This document shows, in pieces, positions 8,317-17,294 of a stretch of 42,638 nucleotides of DNA. The stretch is from the NCBI GenBank assembly GCA_947623905.1, contig CANQHX010000008.1, positions 1 through 42,638 of the forward strand, in the 5' to 3' direction. Below the pieces are notes generated by a model that saw only the letters and a program-made list of their open reading frames with translations, was not told the DNA's origin and searched no databases. The first letter of the stretch is position 1; every line of letters begins with the position of its first letter. A program made the position numbers and the translations under genes. This stretch comes from an uncultured Lachnospiraceae bacterium. Its GTDB lineage: Bacteria > Bacillota > Clostridia > Lachnospirales > Lachnospiraceae.

Positions 8317-9243
8317 ATGGGACTTGGCAAACATCTGATCAAAACCGGCATTTTCGCCACGGGAAGTGCTTTTCTGTTAAATGAGGGGATCGACCGGCTG
8401 GCGGCGATCCGCGGACTTCTGAACAAGGACGGCGGCATGTATTACCGCTGGGACAACACGGAGGTTTTTTATACAAAAGCGGGAGAGGGCAGTCCTCTGA
8501 TCCTGCTCCACGACCTGCGCCCCGACAGCTGCGGCTATGAATGGGACCGCGTGGCAGAAGCCCTTTCTGAAACACATACGGTATACACGGTGGACCTGCC
8601 GGGCTGCGGGCGTTCCCAGAAGCCGGGCGTGCAGTATACCGCCTACTATTATCTTTTATTTCTGAAATCCTTTATTGCCGACGTGGTCAAAGAACCGGCC
8701 TCCGTTCTGGCGTCCGGCGCCAGCTGCTGCTTTGCCGTTCTGGCCGCAGCAGACGAGGATGGCGGCGTCGCGTCCCTGACCCTGGTAAATCCCCCGTCTC
8801 CGGCGCAGCTTTCCCGTACGCCGGACAAAAAAGATAAGCTGTTCTGGCAGCTTCTGGCAGTTCCCGTGCTGGGCACGTTCTCCTACAACATGCTGTGCAA
8901 TTTTACAGCTATAAAAGAAGATCTGGAAAAAGACTTTTCCGATGAGGCAAACTGCTCAAAAGAGATGATCGACACATTTTACGAGGCCTCCCACGCAGGA
9001 TCCAGCAGCGGAAAGTTCCTGTACGCCAGCCGCCGGGGCGGATATCTCAACCTTCCGGTGGACCGCGCCCTTGACGCGCTGACCGTTCCCGTAAAGGTTA
9101 TCCTGGGAGAGGAGAGCAGCAGCCGGCAGTCCGCCGAAGCCTTTTATGCCGCGCATGTTCGCGAGGACGGCCTGTCTGTTGTGAAAAAAACAAAGACCTT
9201 TCCTCATCTGGAACAGCCGGCCGAATTTCTGAAATGCCTGTAA
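8317..9243 (+). CDS. Alpha/beta hydrolase fold protein
   Basis: A 308-residue protein with the alpha/beta hydrolase layout: oxyanion-region LLHDLRP (about residues 63-69), a nucleophile strand ending in GASCC with Ser about 126, a candidate acid in LGEESSS, and a C-terminal catalytic His in TFPHLEQP. The elbow is unusual because the canonical G-x-S-x-G ends in Cys instead of Gly. A hydrophobic N-terminal stretch (about 7-21) could associate with the membrane. The ATG at 8317 is nine bases from the GGGAG site; the one at 8311 would be only three away. Substrate is unknown. It is followed by an Lrp-type regulator on the same strand. Confidence 0.85.
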   Translation: MGLGKHLIKTGIFATGSAFLLNEGIDRLAAIRGLLNKDGGMYYRWDNTEVFYTKAGEGSPLILLHDLRPDSCGYEWDRVAEALSETHTVYTVDLPGCGRSQKPGVQYTAYYYLLFLKSFIADVVKEPASVLASGASCCFAVLAAADEDGGVASLTLVNPPSPAQLSRTPDKKDKLFWQLLAVPVLGTFSYNMLCNFTAIKEDLEKDFSDEANCSKEMIDTFYEASHAGSSSGKFLYASRRGGYLNLPVDRALDALTVPVKVILGEESSSRQSAEAFYAAHVREDGLSVVKKTKTFPHLEQPAEFLKCL

Positions 9244-9309
9244 GATCCGTGACGCGGCGGCCGCCCCGGAACGTATACACCCCACAGGGGGATGAAAGGA
9301 AGATGCACG

Positions 9310-9741
9310 TTGAATTCCATTGACAAAAAAATACTGGAGCTGCTTCAGGAAAACGCGCGGATGCCGCTGAAGCAGATCGCAAAGGAAGTGTTCCTTTCCT
9401 CCCCGGCAGTATCCGCCAGGATCGCGAAGCTGGAGAGCGAAGGTCTGATCCGGCATTATACGACTATCGTCGATCCCTACCAGCTGGGATACCATATCAA
9501 GGCTTTTGTCAGCCTGGAGATCAGTCCCGCCCAGAAAGCGGAAGTGTATCCCTACTTAAGAAGCCATCCCAACGTACTGGAATGTGACTGTGTAACGGGA
9601 AACTATTCCCTTTTTATCAAGGTGATGTTCAAAAGCACCATGGATCTGGACAAATTTATCGGGGAAATACAGAAATACGGCAAGACAAGCACCCAGATCG
9701 TATTTTCCACCATCGTTGAAAAACCCTGCATCTCTGTGTGA
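9310..9741 (+). CDS. Lrp/AsnC family transcriptional regulator
   Basis: A regulator of about 143 residues with an N-terminal winged helix-turn-helix (about 1-55, with PLKQIAKEVFLSSPAVSARI) and a C-terminal RAM/ligand-binding domain (HIKAFVSLEI to the end), as in Lrp proteins that assemble as octamers and sense amino acids. The start is probably TTG at 9310 (MNSIDKKILE): AAAGGAAG lies seven bases upstream, and Lrp proteins usually begin so. The in-frame ATG at 9292 sits directly against a GGGGG run and is a poor candidate. Target genes cannot be deduced. Its last codons form the left arm of its own terminator. Confidence 0.9.
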   Translation: MNSIDKKILELLQENARMPLKQIAKEVFLSSPAVSARIAKLESEGLIRHYTTIVDPYQLGYHIKAFVSLEISPAQKAEVYPYLRSHPNVLECDCVTGNYSLFIKVMFKSTMDLDKFIGEIQKYGKTSTQIVFSTIVEKPCISV

Positions 9742-9754
9742 TGCAGGGTTTTGA
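9721..9754 (+). terminator. Intrinsic terminator overlapping the end of the Lrp-type gene
   Basis: An 11-bp stem (9721-9731 with 9741-9751) is followed by a short T run. The left arm is inside the coding region and the stop codon lies at the loop/right-arm border. Confidence 0.8.
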
Positions 9755-9815
9755 TCGTTCTGTAAGGGACGTTCACCCGGTCCGCCGTGTGCAAAGCCGC
9801 CTGTCGCCGGCCGCT

Positions 9816-10541
9816 TCATAACGGCCGCTTTTCCGGGATGCCGGCCTTTCTCGGATAGCTGCGGGGAGTGGCTTCCTCCTTTTCCACCACCACAAGAGAA
9901 CGGTCCGCCTCCGCCCCGGGAAGGGTAAAGGTGACCACATCCGCGATGACGCCCCCGAGGGTCTCCACCGCGTACTCCGCCTTTTTGCATTCTTCCGTCA
10001 CATCTCCGCCTTTATAGGCGACAAACAGGCCGCCGACGCCCACAAAGGGCAGACAATATTCAGAAAGCGTGGACAGATTTGCCACCGCTCTGGACACGAC
10101 GATATCGTATTTCTGCCGGTATTCCTTCTGACGCGCCAGATCCTCCCCCCGGCCGTGGATGGCCCGGATCTGCTTTAAGCCCAGCTGACGGATCACATCC
10201 TGCAGAAAATCCACCCGTTTCCCCAGGGAATCTACCAGCGTCACATTCAGATGGGGGAAGGCGATCTTTAAGGGAATGCCCGGAAATCCGGCTCCCGTCC
10301 CCAGATCCAGCAGCGTCTCAAGATCCGCGGGGTCCACCGCCATCACAAGGGAAAGGCTGTCAAGAAAATGCTTTTCCACTACCTGCTGAAATTCCGTGAT
10401 GGCAGTCAGATTCATGACTTTGTTCTTTTCCACGAGAAGTTCATAATAATTCAGAAGCTGCTCCGTCTGCCTGCCCGAAAGGGGAATGTCCAGTTCCTTC
10501 AGGCCTTCCCGAAGCCCGGTAAGATCATATCTTTCATCCAT
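9816..10541 (-). CDS. rsmG: 16S rRNA (guanine527-N7)-methyltransferase RsmG
   Basis: Methylates N7 of G527 in 16S rRNA using S-adenosylmethionine; loss gives low-level streptomycin resistance in several bacteria. The SAM-binding loop LDLGTGAGFPGIPL (about residues 88-101) and the NLTAI motif typical of RsmG/GidB are visible. The 241-residue length fits. Start is supported by GAGGAAA ahead of the ATG. It follows mnmG by nine bases, the common clostridial arrangement mnmE-mnmG-rsmG. The C-terminal tail after VVVEKEEATPRSYPR is slightly longer than usual. Confidence 0.96.
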   Translation of the reverse strand: MDERYDLTGLREGLKELDIPLSGRQTEQLLNYYELLVEKNKVMNLTAITEFQQVVEKHFLDSLSLVMAVDPADLETLLDLGTGAGFPGIPLKIAFPHLNVTLVDSLGKRVDFLQDVIRQLGLKQIRAIHGRGEDLARQKEYRQKYDIVVSRAVANLSTLSEYCLPFVGVGGLFVAYKGGDVTEECKKAEYAVETLGGVIADVVTFTLPGAEADRSLVVVEKEEATPRSYPRKAGIPEKRPL

Positions 10542-10550
10542 TTCGTTTCC

Positions 10551-12473
10551 TCAATCCTTTCCGACGCCTTCTTTTCCCAGCTTTTTCAGATACACCAGCA
10601 GTACGGAAATGTCCGCCGGAGAGACGCCGGATATCCTGCCTGCCTGACCCACGGAAGCAGGGCGGTACGCCTTCAGCTTTTGTCTTGCCTCGAGCCTGAG
10701 GGAGGGCACAAGATCATAGTCAAAATCCTCCGGTATCGTTTTGCCTTCCAGCTTTTTGAACTGTTCCACCTGCTGCATCTGCCGCCGGATATAGCCTTCA
10801 TATTTTACCTGAATGTTTACCTGCTCCCGGACAGCGTCCGGCAGGAGAGGGCGCTCCCTGTCTACAGGAGCCAGGACTTCATAGTCCAGCTCCGGGCGGC
10901 GGACAAGATCCGCCAGCGTATTTCCAGCCACGGGTCCCGCGTCCGGATGCGCCGCGGCAAATGCCTGAACCTCCGGGCTGTTTCCCACGCCGGTGTGCTC
11001 CAGGCGGCGGATCTCCTCCTCTATGAGCCGCTGTTTTTCCAGCACCTTTTCATATCGCTCCCGGGAGATCAGACCCACCCGGTATCCGATATGGGACAGC
11101 CGCATATCCGCGTTGTCCTGGCGGAGCAGGAGGCGGTATTCCGCCCGTGACGTCATCATGCGGTAAGGTTCTGCAGTCTCTTTGGTCACCAGATCGTCTA
11201 TGAGAACACCGATATAGCCGTCGGAGCGTTTCAGCACCACAGGCTCTTTCCCCAGTATTTTCATGGCCGCGTTGATGCCGGCGATAAGGCCCTGTCCGGC
11301 GGCCTCCTCATAGCCGGAGCTTCCGTTGAACTGGCCTCCGGCAAACAGGCCGCTGATGGCCCGGAACTCCAGGGTATTTTTCAGCTGGCGCGCCTTGATG
11401 CAGTCGTATTCGATGGCATAAGCGTTTTTTACGATGACGGCATGCTCCAGGCCCTTGATGGAGCGGTACATGGCGTGCTGCACATCCTCCGGAAGGGAGC
11501 TGGACATGCCGCTCAAATACATTTCGTTTGTAGAAAGTCCTTCCGGCTCGATAAAGATCTGGTGGCGGTCTTTATCCGCAAACCGCACCACCTTGTCCTC
11601 AATAGAAGGGCAGTACCGGGGGCCTGTGCCCTTGATCTCCCCGGAAAAGAGGGGAGAGCGGTGGATGTTTTCCCGGATGATCGCATGGGTCTTCTCATTG
11701 GTGTAGGCCAGCCAGCAGGACACCTGCTCCTTCTGCACCGATTCCGGATCCGTTTCAAAGGAAAACGGAATAACCTTCTCGTCCCCTTTCTGCTCTGTCA
11801 TAACAGAAAAGTCCATGGACCGCCGGTCGATCCTTGCCGGCGTTCCCGTCTTGAACCGCACCATCTCTATGCCGTTTTCCTTCAGGGAATCCGTCAGATG
11901 AGTGGCCGCCATAAGGCCGTTGGGCCCGGTGGCGTTGCTCACCTCCCCGTAGATACAGCGGGCGTTGAGGTACGTTCCGGTACAGAGTACCGCCGCCCTG
12001 CAGTGATAAATGGCCCCGGACGTCGTCTTCACGCCTGTGAGGACGCCGTTTTCCACCAGGATCTCGCTGACTTCCCCCTGACGGATCACCAGATGATCGG
12101 TATTTTCCATTGTCTGGCGCATGGCGCGGCTGTATTCCGCTTTGTCCGCCTGGGCCCGGAGAGAGTGGACGGCCGGACCCTTCGACCGGTTCAGAAGCCG
12201 GGACTGGATAAAGGTCTTGTCAATGTTTTTTCCCATCTCGCCGCCCAGCGCGTCCACTTCCCGCACGATATGCCCTTTGCTTGTGCCGCCGATGTTGGGA
12301 TTGCAAGGCATAAGAGCGATGCTTTCCACACTGATGGTGAACACGATGGTCTCCAGTCCGAGCCTCGCGCACGCCAGGGCAGCCTCGCAGCCGGCATGGC
12401 CCGCGCCTACCACCACAACGTCGTAAGTTTCTTCCAGGACATGGTACGGTTTTTCTTCCTTTTTTTGATCCAT
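10551..12473 (-). CDS. mnmG: tRNA uridine-5-carboxymethylaminomethyl modification enzyme MnmG
   Basis: FAD- and NADH-dependent enzyme that, with MnmE, installs the carboxymethylaminomethyl group on the wobble uridine (U34) of several tRNAs. The N terminus has the Rossmann FAD motif [17 protein letters not shown]; the GidA signature blocks [22 protein letters not shown] and [11 protein letters not shown] follow. The 640-residue length is normal. The last part contains the MnmE-interacting helical domain ending YLKKLGKEG. It begins 27 bases after mnmE, with an AGAGGTG site before the ATG. Confidence 0.97.
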   Translation of the reverse strand: MDQKKEEKPYHVLEETYDVVVVGAGHAGCEAALACARLGLETIVFTISVESIALMPCNPNIGGTSKGHIVREVDALGGEMGKNIDKTFIQSRLLNRSKGPAVHSLRAQADKAEYSRAMRQTMENTDHLVIRQGEVSEILVENGVLTGVKTTSGAIYHCRAAVLCTGTYLNARCIYGEVSNATGPNGLMAATHLTDSLKENGIEMVRFKTGTPARIDRRSMDFSVMTEQKGDEKVIPFSFETDPESVQKEQVSCWLAYTNEKTHAIIRENIHRSPLFSGEIKGTGPRYCPSIEDKVVRFADKDRHQIFIEPEGLSTNEMYLSGMSSSLPEDVQHAMYRSIKGLEHAVIVKNAYAIEYDCIKARQLKNTLEFRAISGLFAGGQFNGSSGYEEAAGQGLIAGINAAMKILGKEPVVLKRSDGYIGVLIDDLVTKETAEPYRMMTSRAEYRLLLRQDNADMRLSHIGYRVGLISRERYEKVLEKQRLIEEEIRRLEHTGVGNSPEVQAFAAAHPDAGPVAGNTLADLVRRPELDYEVLAPVDRERPLLPDAVREQVNIQVKYEGYIRRQMQQVEQFKKLEGKTIPEDFDYDLVPSLRLEARQKLKAYRPASVGQAGRISGVSPADISVLLVYLKKLGKEGVGKD

Positions 12474-12500
12474 GAAAAAACACCTCTTTTTAACAGGCCG

Positions 12501-13880
12501 CTATTTGCCCATACAAAATGTGCCGAATATCTTGTCCGCCAGATCTTCCTCGATCTGTTCTCCGATGATCAGGCCCAGCTTTTCATAGGCATTCATCAGG
12601 TCAATGGAATAAAAATCTTCCGGCATGCCCTTCCGGATGCTGTCCAGCACAAGCTCCAGGCTTTCCTTCGCCTCCGTGAGGGCTTCCTTCTGCCGTATAT
12701 TTGTGATATAGATCTCGTCATTAAAGGAGATATCTCCCCGGAAAAACAGATCTCCGATCATCTGCTCCAGGCGGTCCACTCCGGTGCGCTCTCTGGCGCT
12801 GATCTCCAGCACCGCGGCGGCATGTTCTTCCCCCAGCATTTTTTTCAGGAGGGAAAGATCCGTGACGCCTTCCATATCTGTCTTATTCAGCAGCACGATG
12901 ACCTTCCCGGGGGAGAGCATACGGATGATCCGCATATCTTCTTCGGCAGCCGGCTGGGAGCTGTCCAGCACATAAAGCACCAGATCCGCTTTTTTTCCGC
13001 ATTCCAGCGCCCTCTCCACACCTATCTGCTCGATCCGGTCATCTGTGTCGCGGATGCCTGCCGTATCCATGATCAGCAGTTCCGTTCCTCCGATGAACGC
13101 CGACGCCTCCAGTACATCTCTGGTCGTGCCGGCAATATCGGTGACGATGGCTTTCTCTTCTCTCAGCAGAGCGTTCAGGAGCGTGGATTTTCCGGCATTG
13201 GGACGGCCCAGGATAGCAGTACGCACGCCTTCCTTCAGCATCCGTCCGCTGTCGAAGGAGGCGATCAGCTTTTGGATCCTGCAAAGCAGCTCCTCTGTTT
13301 TCTGTTTCAGGCGTTCGCTGTATCCCTCCAGGCTCATATGCTCCGGATCGTCCAGCGCCGCCTCGATGTACGCTGTCTCATACAGGATATCCTCCCGCAT
13401 GCGGGAAATGACGCCGGACAGATTTCCCTTCAGCTGTCCCACCGCGTTGTCCAGGGCATACTTGTTTTTCGACTGGATCACGTCCATGACGGCCTCTGCC
13501 CGGGCAAGATCCATCTTTCCGTTGAGAAACGCCCGCTCTGTAAATTCTCCCGGCCGCGCGCTCCTGGCTCCGGCCTCCAGCGCCGCTTCCAGTATCCTGC
13601 GCAGCACGAAGTTCCCCCCGTGGCAGTTGATCTCCACGGTGTCCTCCCCCGTATAGCTGTGGGGCGCCAGAAATACCGAGACAAGCACTTCATCCAGCAC
13701 TTTTTCCTTCCACCGGACGGTACCGTAATGTATCGTATGGGTATCTGCCTCAGACAACCGGCATTTTCCGTGAAACAGCCGGTCGCCCACAGCCACGGCG
13801 TCCGGACCGCTGACGCGCACGATGCCGATGCCTCCCTGTCCGGAAGGAGTGCCGATGGCGGCAATAGTATCCTCTCTCAT
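12501..13880 (-). CDS. mnmE: tRNA modification GTPase MnmE
   Basis: Folate- and potassium-dependent GTPase partner of MnmG in U34 modification. It has an N-terminal tetrahydrofolate-binding domain (TIAAIGTPSGQGGIGIVRVSG), a helical domain, an inserted G domain with G1 GRPNAGKS, G3 DTAG and G4 NKTD, and the C-terminal CMGK that supplies the conserved catalytic Cys. Start at 13880 (MREDTIAAI) is chosen because AAAGG precedes it by six bases; the frame is open to 13901, but without a site. The resulting 459 residues match family length. An intrinsic terminator separates it from khpB, so it may depend on read-through or a weak local promoter. Confidence 0.97.
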   Translation of the reverse strand: MREDTIAAIGTPSGQGGIGIVRVSGPDAVAVGDRLFHGKCRLSEADTHTIHYGTVRWKEKVLDEVLVSVFLAPHSYTGEDTVEINCHGGNFVLRRILEAALEAGARSARPGEFTERAFLNGKMDLARAEAVMDVIQSKNKYALDNAVGQLKGNLSGVISRMREDILYETAYIEAALDDPEHMSLEGYSERLKQKTEELLCRIQKLIASFDSGRMLKEGVRTAILGRPNAGKSTLLNALLREEKAIVTDIAGTTRDVLEASAFIGGTELLIMDTAGIRDTDDRIEQIGVERALECGKKADLVLYVLDSSQPAAEEDMRIIRMLSPGKVIVLLNKTDMEGVTDLSLLKKMLGEEHAAAVLEISARERTGVDRLEQMIGDLFFRGDISFNDEIYITNIRQKEALTEAKESLELVLDSIRKGMPEDFYSIDLMNAYEKLGLIIGEQIEEDLADKIFGTFCMGK

Positions 13881-13904
13881 ATCAAGCCTTTCATCAAGCA
13901 TTTC

Positions 13905-13936
13905 AAAAAAGGCCGTCGTAATCGCTACAACGGCCT
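13905..13936 (-). terminator. Intrinsic terminator after khpB
   Basis: On the minus strand an 11-bp stem with one G-T wobble (arms 926-936 and 910-920 of the 13 kb line, loop 13921-13925) is followed directly by TTTTTT. It should end or attenuate the rpmH-to-khpB transcript ahead of mnmE. Confidence 0.8.
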
Positions 13937-13941
13937 CCCAC

Positions 13942-14856
13942 TCAATTCACTTTATTGTCATTGTAAGAATTTTTCTTCAATGAAATGACCACCCGGCGGT
14001 AAGGCTCGTCCCCCTCGCTGTGGGTCTCCACATACCGGTCCTTCTGCAGCGCCGCGTGGATAACCCTTCTCTCATAAGGATTCATGGGCTCCAGCGTCAC
14101 ATCCTTGCGGGTCCTCTTTACTTTGTAAGCCATATTCTTGGCAAGATTTTCCAGAGTGGCTTTTCTTCTCTTGCGATAATTTTCCGTATCCAGCTTTACG
14201 CGCACATATCCGTCGGAATCTCTGTTGGCCACCAGGCTTGTAAGATACTGGAGGGAATCCAGCGTCTGGCCTCTCTTGCCGATCAGCACGCCCATGTCTT
14301 CGCCCACCAGCTCGATATCAAGCTGTCTGCCCGTGGCGTCCAGAGATGTCTTGATCTCGATGGGCATGTTCATAGCCTTAAATACATCTGCGAGAAATCC
14401 CTTTACGTTTTCCTCCGCCTTTTTGTTGTCGCGGACTGCCTTTTCAGAAGATTCCTCTTCCTTTGCGGGAGAAGCTTCCTGTCCTTTTGCCGGAGCGGGA
14501 GTTTCCTTCTTTACCGGCTTCTGTTTTGCGGGAGCCTTTTTTTCGGGCTTCCTGGCCGGCACAGGCTCTTCCTTCTTAACGGAAACCTTTTTTTCCTGCA
14601 CGGGAGCCTTCTTTTCCTGTACAGGCGCTTTCTCTTCCTTCGCGGGAGAAGGTGCTGGAGCCGGCGCCTTTTCCGGAGCCTCCTCCTTTTTCAGAGAAAC
14701 CTCCAGGGTCCAGGGCTTTCTTCCGATACCGAAAAAGCCTTCGCTTCCCTTTTCCACGATCTCGTAGGTCACTTTATCGCTTGTGGTCCCAAGCTGTATC
14801 AATGCTTCCGTCAAAGCATCATCCAGAGTTTTTCCGGATACTTTAATCACATCCAT
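13942..14856 (-). CDS. khpB: RNA-binding protein KhpB (Jag/EloR)
   Basis: Cytoplasmic RNA-binding protein linked to cell elongation and division in other Firmicutes, usually acting with KhpA. Domains in order: Jag-N (about 1-52, ending FFGIGRKPW), a long Lys/Glu/Pro/Ala linker (about 55-150) with tandem copies of a KAPVQEK-type unit, a KH domain with GKRG at 193-196, and an R3H domain with Arg263-x3-His267. The linker is long for the family and probably disordered. It lies 17 bases downstream of yidC. The Shine-Dalgarno (AAAGGA) is farther from the ATG than usual. Confidence 0.94.
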   Translation of the reverse strand: MDVIKVSGKTLDDALTEALIQLGTTSDKVTYEIVEKGSEGFFGIGRKPWTLEVSLKKEEAPEKAPAPAPSPAKEEKAPVQEKKAPVQEKKVSVKKEEPVPARKPEKKAPAKQKPVKKETPAPAKGQEASPAKEEESSEKAVRDNKKAEENVKGFLADVFKAMNMPIEIKTSLDATGRQLDIELVGEDMGVLIGKRGQTLDSLQYLTSLVANRDSDGYVRVKLDTENYRKRRKATLENLAKNMAYKVKRTRKDVTLEPMNPYERRVIHAALQKDRYVETHSEGDEPYRRVVISLKKNSYNDNKVN

Positions 14857-14873
14857 TTTTATATCATTCCTTT

Positions 14874-16196
14874 TTACTTTTTCTTCTTGGCATTCCGTTC
14901 GTCGTACTGCCTGACCATATTTGCCTTGGCTGAAATACTGTTGGGATTGGATGATTTCTGGTTATAATATTCCGTAGACTTTCTCACCTTTTCCCTTATG
15001 GCTGAGGTGTCCGTTTCTTTTGGCTTATCTGCCTCTACATTTTTCGTGTTCATCCTCGCGGCGGCCGCCACCTTCTGAGGAGGAAGCCCCTTCTTTTCTC
15101 TCTTGGCGTTGATCTTTGCCAGATTTTTCTCCACTACCTTATTCATGTCCATCTTGTCCAGCTTTTTATTCATGATCACGTTGCTGACAAAACGGTACAG
15201 GCTGCTGGCAGTCCAGTAAATGCCCACGCCGAGAGGAATGGTGAAACAGAAGACGATAGATATCAGAGGCATGACATTGTTCATCGTCTTCATGGTGTTG
15301 GCCGTGGTATCCCCTGCCGCAGACATATCTGCCTGAGGAATGGCCTTCACGGACAGCCACTGGAACAGACCGGCCAGAAGGGGGATCAGCAGGGCAATGA
15401 GGATCACCAGCCAGTTGAGATTGCTGAAGATCTCTCCCAATCCGTTCTGCAGGCAATTGCCCAGAGTAGAAGAGGGAGATTCCGCGATATCCAGCAAAAG
15501 AAACCGGTTCGCGCTCACTGCTGCATTTTTTGTCGTCTCAATGATATTCGGGTCAATGGAAGGAAATTTTTCCGCGAGGGCTCCCCAGTCACCGGACTTA
15601 AAATTGTAAAGGATCTGGGTGATGAGGTTTCCGTCCATGTTGCCGGACACATTTACTGTCCTGGCCGCGAATTCTTTTAAGGTGTCTACATATTCGGGAG
15701 CCTTTTCGATCACTTTCAGTATCTCATCTACAAGATTGGAATAGATACCCCGCACGCTCTCCACATACGCGGGAATATTGTAGATGATACGGTACAGCGC
15801 GAACATGATGGGCAGCGATATGATCATCTGCAGACAGCTGCCGGCAGGCGCTACTCCGTATTTGGAATATACCTCGCGCAGCTCGTCGTTCTGCTTCATC
15901 ATGGATTCCTGGTCTGTCTTTCCTTTATACTTATCCTGGATCTTCTTGACTTCCGGTCCCATGATCTTGTTCATGTGGGAAAATTTCTGCTGCTTGTAAT
16001 TCATGGGAAGCATCAGCGTATATACCACAATGGTAAAAAATACGATGGAAAGACCGATGTTCTGAATACCAAACACATTCTGGAAGAAAATGAATATGAT
16101 ATTCATGATCCATCCTTCTACCTGTTTGATAAATTCCCAGATAGCAGAGAACGGATTCCATGCTACGACCAGCTCGGATAACATACTATCAAACAT
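14874..16196 (-). CDS. yidC: Membrane protein insertase YidC/Oxa1 family
   Basis: Inserts membrane proteins alone or with Sec. About 440 residues with the Oxa1 core: a first core helix (NIGLSIVFFTIVVYTLML), the cytoplasmic helical hairpin (KKIQDKYKGKTDQESMMKQNDEL), further membrane helices, and a basic C-terminal tail (KINAKREKKGLPP) that can contact the ribosome. A large extracytoplasmic insertion (about 155-265) separates the second and third core helices. No lipoprotein signal is visible, unlike Bacillus SpoIIIJ. The position usually holding the groove Arg in the first core helix appears to be Tyr (VVYTLMLP). Start at 16196 has AGAGG four bases upstream. Confidence 0.95.
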   Translation of the reverse strand: MFDSMLSELVVAWNPFSAIWEFIKQVEGWIMNIIFIFFQNVFGIQNIGLSIVFFTIVVYTLMLPMNYKQQKFSHMNKIMGPEVKKIQDKYKGKTDQESMMKQNDELREVYSKYGVAPAGSCLQMIISLPIMFALYRIIYNIPAYVESVRGIYSNLVDEILKVIEKAPEYVDTLKEFAARTVNVSGNMDGNLITQILYNFKSGDWGALAEKFPSIDPNIIETTKNAAVSANRFLLLDIAESPSSTLGNCLQNGLGEIFSNLNWLVILIALLIPLLAGLFQWLSVKAIPQADMSAAGDTTANTMKTMNNVMPLISIVFCFTIPLGVGIYWTASSLYRFVSNVIMNKKLDKMDMNKVVEKNLAKINAKREKKGLPPQKVAAAARMNTKNVEADKPKETDTSAIREKVRKSTEYYNQKSSNPNSISAKANMVRQYDERNAKKKK

Positions 16197-16228
16197 AATT
16201 CCTCTCATTCTGCCTGAAACGCTCCCCT

Positions 16229-16441
16229 TCAGGGGACCGGATCAAAGCCGCCTTTGGAAAGGGGATTGCAGCGAAGGATCCTCTTTGCTGCCAGATATCC
16301 GCCCTTTGCGGCGCCGTATTTTTCAATTGCTTCCTTGCCATACTGGGAACAGGTGGGAATATACCTGCAGCATGGCGTGCGTTTTGCAGGCGAAATAAAT
16401 TTCTGATATTGATCAATGGTCCAAAGAAATACTTTTTTCAT
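16229..16441 (-). CDS. yidD: Membrane protein insertion efficiency factor YidD
   Basis: A 70-residue DUF37/YidD protein, membrane-associated and thought to help YidC-dependent insertion. The family pattern is intact: [32 protein letters not shown], with the Cys pair and later Cys-x2-Ser, followed by [17 protein letters not shown]. It overlaps the end of rnpA by 29 bases in another frame, so translation of the two is probably coupled. Confidence 0.95.
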   Translation of the reverse strand: MKKVFLWTIDQYQKFISPAKRTPCCRYIPTCSQYGKEAIEKYGAAKGGYLAAKRILRCNPLSKGGFDPVP

Positions 16442-16772
16442 TTAACATACCATGAAGTCCCGCCAGATGTAACAGTGCGCTTTCCATTTCACGATAACTT
16501 CTGCCCTTTGCGTTTGCCCGCAGGACAACAACTATATCATATCCTGAAAAAAAATGTGTTTCATTTAATCGATAGCTTTCTCTGATCAGTCTGGTCAGCC
16601 TGTGGCGCACTACACTGTTTCCTACTTTTTTGCTGACCGATATTCCTATTCTGTTGCGCCCTTCATGGCCGGGCACAGCATACATTACCAGATATCTGTT
16701 GGCGTAGGACTTTCCTTTTCTGTAAACCTTCTGAAAATCAATATTTTTTTTAAGTGACTGGGAAAATTCCAT
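16413..16772 (-). CDS. rnpA: Ribonuclease P protein component
   Basis: Basic protein subunit of RNase P, which trims the 5' leader of precursor tRNAs with the rnpB RNA. The RNR signature region is present as [29 protein letters not shown], with the N-terminal phenylalanine-rich substrate cleft ([10 protein letters not shown]). The ATG at 16772 follows AGGAGG at only three bases; the in-frame GTG at 16784 has no site. The 119-residue length is normal. It lies 69 bases after rpmH, as in nearly all Firmicutes. Confidence 0.96.
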   Translation of the reverse strand: MEFSQSLKKNIDFQKVYRKGKSYANRYLVMYAVPGHEGRNRIGISVSKKVGNSVVRHRLTRLIRESYRLNETHFFSGYDIVVVLRANAKGRSYREMESALLHLAGLHGMLNEKSISLDH

Positions 16773-16823
16773 AATCCTCCTCACAGCCGCACAAACCGTA
16801 CGACTTTATGATAAGGAAAGAAA

Positions 16824-16843
16824 AGGCCACTGAACAGCGGCCT
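16824..16843 (-). terminator. Possible attenuating hairpin between rpmH and rnpA
   Basis: Read on the minus strand, arms AGGCC and GGCCT, extended inward by a wobble and CTG/CAG, are followed by TTTTCTTT. The hairpin overlaps the rpmH stop codon. It could reduce rnpA expression relative to the abundant ribosomal protein; the effect is not proven by sequence. Confidence 0.45.
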
Positions 16844-16976
16844 ATGCGGACAATCTCTTTCTTCCTTTTGCTCTTCTGGCAGCAAGCACTTTTCTTCCGC
16901 CCGCACTGCTCATCCTTGCGCGGAAACCGTGCACCTTTTTCCTCTGCCTGTTCTTGGGCTGAAATGTCATCTTCAT
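16842..16976 (-). CDS. rpmH: 50S ribosomal protein L34
   Basis: A 44-residue, highly basic large-subunit protein. The translation begins [18 protein letters not shown] and contains [26 protein letters not shown], the L34 pattern. AAGGAGG at 16987-16993 precedes the ATG by ten bases; a second ATG two codons later is also possible. It is first in the operon reading away from oriC, with its own strong promoter. Confidence 0.97.
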   Translation of the reverse strand: MKMTFQPKNRQRKKVHGFRARMSSAGGRKVLAARRAKGRKRLSA

Positions 16977-17023
16977 ACGCAACACACCTCCTTTTTCGCT
17001 CCTTAAATGAAAACATCAAGCCA

Positions 17024-17052
17024 ATTATATGTAATAACCCCTGCAAAGTCAA
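17024..17052 (-). promoter_or_regulatory. rpmH promoter
   Basis: Minus-strand TTGACT (17047-17052) and a perfect TATAAT (17024-17029) are spaced by exactly 17 bases, about 48 bases before the rpmH start. It fires away from oriC. Confidence 0.85.
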
Positions 17053-17090
17053 GAAAATATTGCGAAATTTTGAATTTGATTTACATAATA

Positions 17091-17218
17091 TTATCCACAC
17101 ATTGTGAATAAATTTGTGGATAAACTGTTCTTATCCTGTGATTTATACACAGGACCGTAGAAGAACCTTTTATTTCCGCCGTTTTTCAGGAGGAACAACT
17201 TGTACAAGATTATTCACA
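17091..17218. other. oriC, upstream DnaA-box cluster
   Basis: Between rpmH and dnaA are two perfect nine-base DnaA boxes, TTATCCACA at 17091-17099 and its inverse at 17115-17123. Three one-mismatch boxes are at 17103-17111 (inverse), 17143-17151 and 17210-17218. The surrounding sequence is AT-rich and has no gene from 16977 to 17403. The arrangement matches the upstream half of a bipartite Firmicutes origin. Confidence 0.9.
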
Positions 17219-17294
17219 CAAAAATGGCCCCATCAGGAGCAAAAGAACCCCTATTATAAATAGGAAGAAAAACATACTTTTTTACTCCCTTTTA

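Noticed and set aside
11442..13988. An open frame of 848 codons on the plus strand
   Set aside because: It is antisense to mnmG and mnmE, both unmistakable by motif. The translation has no family features, and such long antisense frames arise from the codon bias of real genes.
17131..17139. TTATCCTGT as another DnaA box
   Set aside because: The last three bases differ from TTATCCACA, which leaves it below a useful match.
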